A stretch of 64,000 nucleotides of DNA, taken from contig NC_063286.1 in the NCBI RefSeq assembly GCF_910591885.1, positions 372,001 through 436,000 on the forward strand, given 5' to 3'. Below the pieces are notes generated by a model that did no database searches, was not told the origin of the DNA, and saw only the letters and a program-made list of their open reading frames with translations. Shown in pieces: positions 58,198 to 64,000 of the stretch. The DNA comes from Bombus terrestris. Its lineage: Eukaryota; Arthropoda; Insecta; Hymenoptera; Apidae. Within the stretch, counting starts at the first letter, position 1; the number at the start of each line of letters is the position of its first letter. Made by a program: the position numbers and the translations under genes.

Positions 58198-59578
58198 TAA
58201 CGTTATGCGTTATATAGTAATAGTATATAACGTTATACGTTATATAGTAATAGTATATAACGTTATACGTTATATAGTAATGGTATATAACGTTATACGT
58301 TATATAGTAGTAGTATATAACGTTATACGTTAATACGTAATAGTATATATCGTTATACGTTATAGAGTAATAGTATATATCGTTATACGTTATATAGTAA
58401 TAGTATATAACGTTATGCGTTATATAGTAATAGTATATAACGTTATACGATAGTACGGAATAGTATATATCGTTATACGTTATATAGTAATAGTATATAA
58501 CGTTATACGTTATATAGTAATAGTATATAACGTTATACGTTATATAGTAATAGTATATAACGTTATACGTTATATAGTAATAGTATATAACGTTATACGT
58601 TATATAGTAATAGTATATAACGTTATACGTTATATAGTAATAGTATATAACGTTATACGTTATATAGTAATGGTATATAAAGTTATACGTTATATAGTAG
58701 TAGTATATAACGTTATACGTTATATAGTAATAGTATATAACGTTATACGTTATATAGTAATGGTATATAAAGTTATACGTTATATAGTAGTAGTATATAG
58801 CGTTATACGTTATATAGTAATAGTATATAATGTTATACGTTATATAGTAATAGTATATAACGTTATACGTTATATAGTAATAGTATATAACGTTATGCGT
58901 TATATAGTAATAGTATATAACGTTATACGTTATATAGTAATAGTATATAACGTTATACGTTATATAGTAATGGTATATAAAGTTATACGTTATATAGTAG
59001 TAGTATATAACGTTATACGTTAATACGTAATAGTATATATCGTTATACGTTATATAGTAATAGTATATAACGTTATGCGTTATATAGTAATAGTATATAA
59101 CGTTATACGTTATATAGTAATAGTATATAACGTTATACGTTAGTACGTAATAATATACAACGTTATACGTGATATGGTAATACTATATAACGTTATACGC
59201 TATCACGTAATAGTATATAACGTTATACGTTAATACGTAATAGTATATATCGTTATACGTTATATAGTAATAGTATATAACGTTATACGTTATATAGTAA
59301 TGGTATATAACGTTATACGTTATATAGTAATAGTATATAACGTTATACGTTAATACGTAATAGTATATATCGTTATACGTTATATAGTAATAGTATATAA
59401 CGTTATGCGTTATATAGTAATAGTATATAACGTTATACGTTAGTACGTAATAATATACAACGTTATACGTGATATGGCAGTACTATATAACGTTATACGT
59501 TATTACGTAATAGTATATAACGTTATACGTTAATACGTAATGGTATATATCGTTATACGTTATATAGTAATAGTATAT
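58198..59578 (+). repeat. 5,038-bp-spaced duplication, copy 2
   Basis: Partner of 53,160-54,540, with scattered single-base differences such as TATAGAGTAATAG near 58,363 and GGTATATATCG near 59,541. Confidence 0.85.
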
Positions 59579-62149
59579 AACGTTATACGTTATATAGTAA
59601 TGGTATATAACGTTATACGTTATATAGTAATAGTATATATCGTTATACGTTATATAGTAATAGTATATAACGTTATGCGTTATATAGTAATAGTATATAA
59701 CGTTATACGATAGTACGGAATAGTATATATCGTTATACGTTATATAGTAATAGTATATAACGTTATACGTTATATAGTAATAGTATATAACGTTATACGT
59801 TATATAGTAATAGTATATAACGTTATACGTTATATAGTAATGGTATATAACGTTATACGTTATATAGTAGTAGTATATAACGTTATACGTTAATACGTAA
59901 TAGTATATATCGTTATACGTTATATAGTAATAGTATATATCGTTATACGTTATATAGTAATAGTATATAACGTTATGCGTTATATAGTAATAGTATATAA
60001 CGTTATACGATAGTACGGAATAGTATATATCGTTATACGTTATATAGTAATAGTATATAACGTTATACGTTATATAGTAATAGTATATAACGTTATACGT
60101 GATATGGCAATACTATATAACGTTATACGTTATTACGTAATAGTATATAACGTTATACGTTATATAGTAATATTATATAACGTTATGCGTTATATAGTAA
60201 TAGTATATAACGTTATACGTTATATAGTAATAGTATATAACGTTGTGCGTTATATAGTAATAGTTTATAACGTTATACGATAGTACGGAATAGTATATAT
60301 CGTTATACGTTATATAGTGGTAGTATATAACGTTATACGTTATATAGTAATAGTATATAACGTTATGCGTTATATAGTAATAGTATATAACGTTATACGT
60401 TATATAGTAATAGTATATAACGTTATACGTTATATAGTAATGGTATATAAAGTTATACGTTATATAGTAGTAGTATATAACGTTATACGTTAGTACGTAA
60501 TAATATACAACGTTATACGTGATATGGCAGTACTATATAACGTTATACGCTATCACGTAATAGTATATAACGTTATACGTTAATACGTAATAGTATATAT
60601 CGTTATACGTTATATAGTAATAGTATATAACGTTATACGTTATATAGTAATGGTATATAACGTTATACGTTATATAGTAATAGTATATATCGTTATACGT
60701 TATATAGTAATAGTATATAACGTTATGCGTTATATAGTAATAGTATATAACGTTATACGATAGTACGGAATAGTATATATCGTTATACGTTATATAGTAA
60801 TAGTATATAACGTTATACGTTATATAGTAATAGTATATAACGTTATACGTTATATAGTAATAGTATATAACGTTATACGTTATATAGTAATGGTATATAA
60901 CGTTATACGTTATATAGTAGTAGTATATAACGTTATACGTTAATACGTAATAGTATATATCGTTATACGTTATATAGTAATAGTATATATCGTTATACGT
61001 TATATAGTAATAGTATATAACGTTATGCGTTATATAGTAATAGTATATAACGTTATACGATAGTACGGAATAGTATATATCGTTATACGTTATATAGTAA
61101 TAGTATATAACGTTATACGTTATATAGTAATAGTATATAACGTTATACGTTATATAGTAATAGTATATAACGTTATACGTTATATAGTAATAGTATATAA
61201 CGTTATACGTTATATAGTAATAGTATATAACGTTATACGTTATATAGTAATAGTATATAACGTTATACGTTATATAGTAATAGTATATAACGTTATACGT
61301 TAATACGTAATAGTATATAACGTTATACGTTATATAGTAATAGTATATAACGTTATACGTTATTACGTAATAGTATATAATGTCATACGTTATATAGTAA
61401 TAGTATATAACGTTATACGTTATATAGTAATAGTATATAACGTTATGCGTTATATAGTAATAGTATATAACGTTATACGTTATATAGTAATAGTATATAA
61501 CGTTATACGTTATATAGTAATGGTATATAAAGTTATACGTTATATAGTAGTAGTATATAACGTTATACGTTAATACGTAATAGTATATATCGTTATACGT
61601 TATATAGTAATAGTATATAACGTTATGCGTTATATAGTAATAGTATATAACGTTATACGTTATATAGTAATAGTATATAACGTTATACGTTATATAGTAA
61701 TAGTATATAACGTTATACGTTATATAGTAATAGTATATATCGTTATACGTTATATAGTAATAGTATATATCGTTATACGTTATATAGTAATAGTATATAA
61801 CGTTATGCGTTATATAGTAATAGTATATAACGTTATACGCTATCACGTAATAGTATATAACGTTATACGTTAATACGTAATAGTATATATCGTTATACGT
61901 TATATAGTAATAGTATATAACGTTATACGTTATATAGTAATGGTATATAACGTTATACGTTATATAGTAATAGTATATAACGTTATACGTTAATACGTAA
62001 TAGTATATATCGTTATACGTTATATAGTAATAGTATATATCGTTATACGTTATATAGTAATGGTATATAAAGTTATACGTTATATAGTAGTAGTATATAA
62101 CGTTATACGTTATATAGTAATATTATATAACGTTATGCGTTATATAGTA

Positions 62150-64000
62150 ATAGTATATAACGCTATACGTTATATAGTAATAGTATATAACGTTATACGT
62201 TAGTACGTAATAATATACAACGTTATACGTGATATGGTAATACTATATAACGTTATACGCTATCACGTAATAGTATATAACGTTATACGTTAATACGTAA
62301 TAGTATATATCGTTATACGTTATATAGTAATAGTATATAACGTTATACGTTATATAGTAATGGTATATAACGTTATACGTTATATAGTAATAGTATATAA
62401 CGTTATACGTTAATACGTAATAGTATATATCGTTATACGTTATATAGTAATAGTATATAACGTTATGCGTTATATAGTAATAGTATATAACGTTATACGT
62501 TAGTACGTAATAATATACAACGTTATACGTGATATGGCAGTACTATATAACGTTATACGCTATTACGTAATAGTATATAACGTTATACGTTAATACGTAA
62601 TAGTATATATCGTTATACGTTATATAGTAATAGTATATAACGTTATGCGTTATATAGTAATAGTATATAACGTTATACGTTATATAGTAATAGTATATAA
62701 CGTTATACGTTATATAGTAATATTATATAACGTTATGCGTTATATAGTAATAGTATATAACGTTATACGTTATATAGTAATAGTATATAACGTTATGCGT
62801 TATATAGTAATAGTATATAACGTTATACGATAGTACGAAATAGTATATATCGTTATACGTTATATAGTAATAGTATATAACGTTATACGTTATATAGTAA
62901 TGGTATATAACGTTATACGTTATATAGTAGTAGTATATAACGTTATACGTTAATACGTAATAGTATATATCGTTATACGTTATATAGTAATAGTATATAT
63001 CGTTATACGTTATATAGTAATAGTATATAACGTTATGCGTTATATAGTAATAGTATATAACGTTATACGATAGTACGGAATAGTATATATCGTTATACGT
63101 TATATAGTAATAGTATATAACGTTACACGTTATATAGTAATAGTATAGAACGTTATACGTTATATAGTAATAGTATATAACGTTATGCGTTATATAGTAA
63201 TAGTATATAACGTTATACGTTATATAGTAATAGTATATAACGTTATACGTTATATAGTAATGGTATATAAAGTTATACGTTATATAGTAGTAGTATATAA
63301 CGTTATACGTTAATACGTAATAGTATATATCGCTATACGTTATATAGTAATAGTATATAACGTTATGCGTTATATAGTAATAGTATATAACGTTATACGT
63401 TATATAGTAATAGTATATAACGTTATACGTTATATAGTAATAGTATATAACGTTATACGTTATATAGTAATATTATATAACGTTATGCGTTATATAGTAA
63501 TAGTATATAACGTTATACGTTATATAGTAATATTATATAACGTTATGCGTTATATAGTAATAGTATATAACGCTATACGTTGTATAGTAATAGTATATAA
63601 CGTTATACGTTAGTAGGTAATAATATACAACGTTATACGTGATATGGTAATACTATATAACGTTATACGCTATCACGTAATAGTATATAACGTTATACGT
63701 TAATACGTAATAGTATATATCGTTATACGTTATATAGTAATAGTATATAACGTTATACGTTATATAGTAATGGTATATAACGTTATACGTTATATAGTAA
63801 TAGTATATAACGTTATACGTTAATACGTAATAGTATATATCGTTATACGTTATATAGTAGTAGTATATAACGTTATGCGTTATATAGTAATAGTATATAA
63901 TGTTATACGTTAGTACGTAATAATATACAACGTTATACGTGATATGGCAGTACTATATAACGTTATACGTTATTACGTAATAGTATATAACGTTATACGT
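62150..64000 (+). repeat. 1,410-bp higher-order repeat at window end
   Basis: The diverged dimers at 62,201 and 62,501 recur at 63,611 and 63,911 with the same CTATCACG and AATACGTAAT context. The copy at 63,611 has GTTAGTAGGTAA for GTTAGTACGTAA. The second unit is cut by the window edge. Confidence 0.85.

Larger units (their letters stand above)
43701..64000 (+). repeat. 30-bp satellite array, region C
   Basis: Same monomer and direction, with a different marker set. GTTAATACGTAATAGTATATATCG is frequent, GGTATATAAAGTTATACG followed by TAGTAGTAG becomes common from about 48,320, TATATCGTAATACG occurs at 43,861, 44,641, 45,421 and 46,621, and the diverged dimer has the GATATGGTAATAC...CTATCACG form. 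No 7-nt loop flip was found here, but four 5-nt loop flips were. A 2-bp loss at 54,660 (TATATTGTTATACG) shifts the phase. The region runs off the window end. No gene. Confidence 0.96.

Noticed and set aside
60533..61846. A 437-codon minus-strand open frame, and many plus-strand frames of 60-220 codons with a 10-residue repeat
   Set aside because: The 30-bp unit is divisible by three and has one stop-free frame per strand, so these frames last until a stop-bearing variant monomer. They start at whichever variant creates ATG, overlap on opposite strands, and show no sign of coding constraint.
1..64000. TATATAA strings as promoters, or the array as iterons or a replication origin
   Set aside because: The strings are part of every monomer in a 20% G+C repeat, and there is no adjacent gene or initiator to support a regulatory role.
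1..64000. CENP-B-box-like motif or telomeric repeat
   Set aside because: No match to the TTCG...CGGG pattern of CENP-B boxes or to common telomere units; a centromeric role remains only a possibility from array structure.

Overview
This window is almost entirely one satellite DNA: a head-to-tail array of a roughly 30-bp monomer (about 20% G+C) from position 1 to 64,000. It is interrupted only by two copies of a 610-bp non-satellite island at 14,168-14,777 and 34,103-34,712. I see no supportable protein-coding gene, tRNA or rRNA. The monomer length is a multiple of three and the consensus has one stop-free frame on each strand, so the many open frames are by-products of the repeat. A eukaryotic nuclear genome is the only comfortable home: tens of kilobases of short-unit satellite with higher-order structure, plus an insertion with LTR-like ends. 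An invertebrate such as an insect is a guess; the clade cannot be read from this sequence.

Layout. Region A (1 to about 11,480) has higher-order repeats of 630 bp and 1,500 bp and a roughly 2-kb segment duplicated 3.2-3.6 kb apart. Region B (about 11,480-43,700) is a nested mosaic: a 6.33-kb-spaced duplication with a third partial copy, a roughly 20-kb-spaced duplication carrying the island with it, an 8.9-kb-spaced duplication and a 1.15-kb tandem duplication. Region C (about 43,700-64,000) uses another set of marker monomers, with repeats of 780, 1,200, about 4,290, 5,038, 1,110 and 1,410 bp and a conserved 300-bp module.

The most interesting signal is inside the monomer. It is two overlapping quasi-palindromes: a 10-bp stem (ACGTTATATA and its complement) around a 7-nt loop GTAATAG, and a 3-bp stem (ACG/CGT) around a 5-nt loop TTATA. 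At nine places in region B the 7-nt loop reads in the opposite orientation (CTATTAC) while the array continues in its normal direction. At seven places the 5-nt loop is flipped (TATAA), and three monomers carry both flips. One monomer (33,282-33,298) has lost six of the seven loop bases, and 7-bp deletions of one of two adjacent CGTTATA units occur. This looks like a satellite evolving by hairpin-mediated loop inversion and loop loss on top of unequal exchange.

The islands begin TGTCG, end CGACA and are flanked by a 4-bp direct repeat AGTA. Removing 614 bp restores an intact monomer junction and the exact 30-bp phase, so this is a clean transposable-element insertion, best read as a solo LTR. 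By eye the two islands and their flanks (13,485-15,708 and 33,420-35,643) are identical, so the second arose by recent duplication of the array, or by assembly error.
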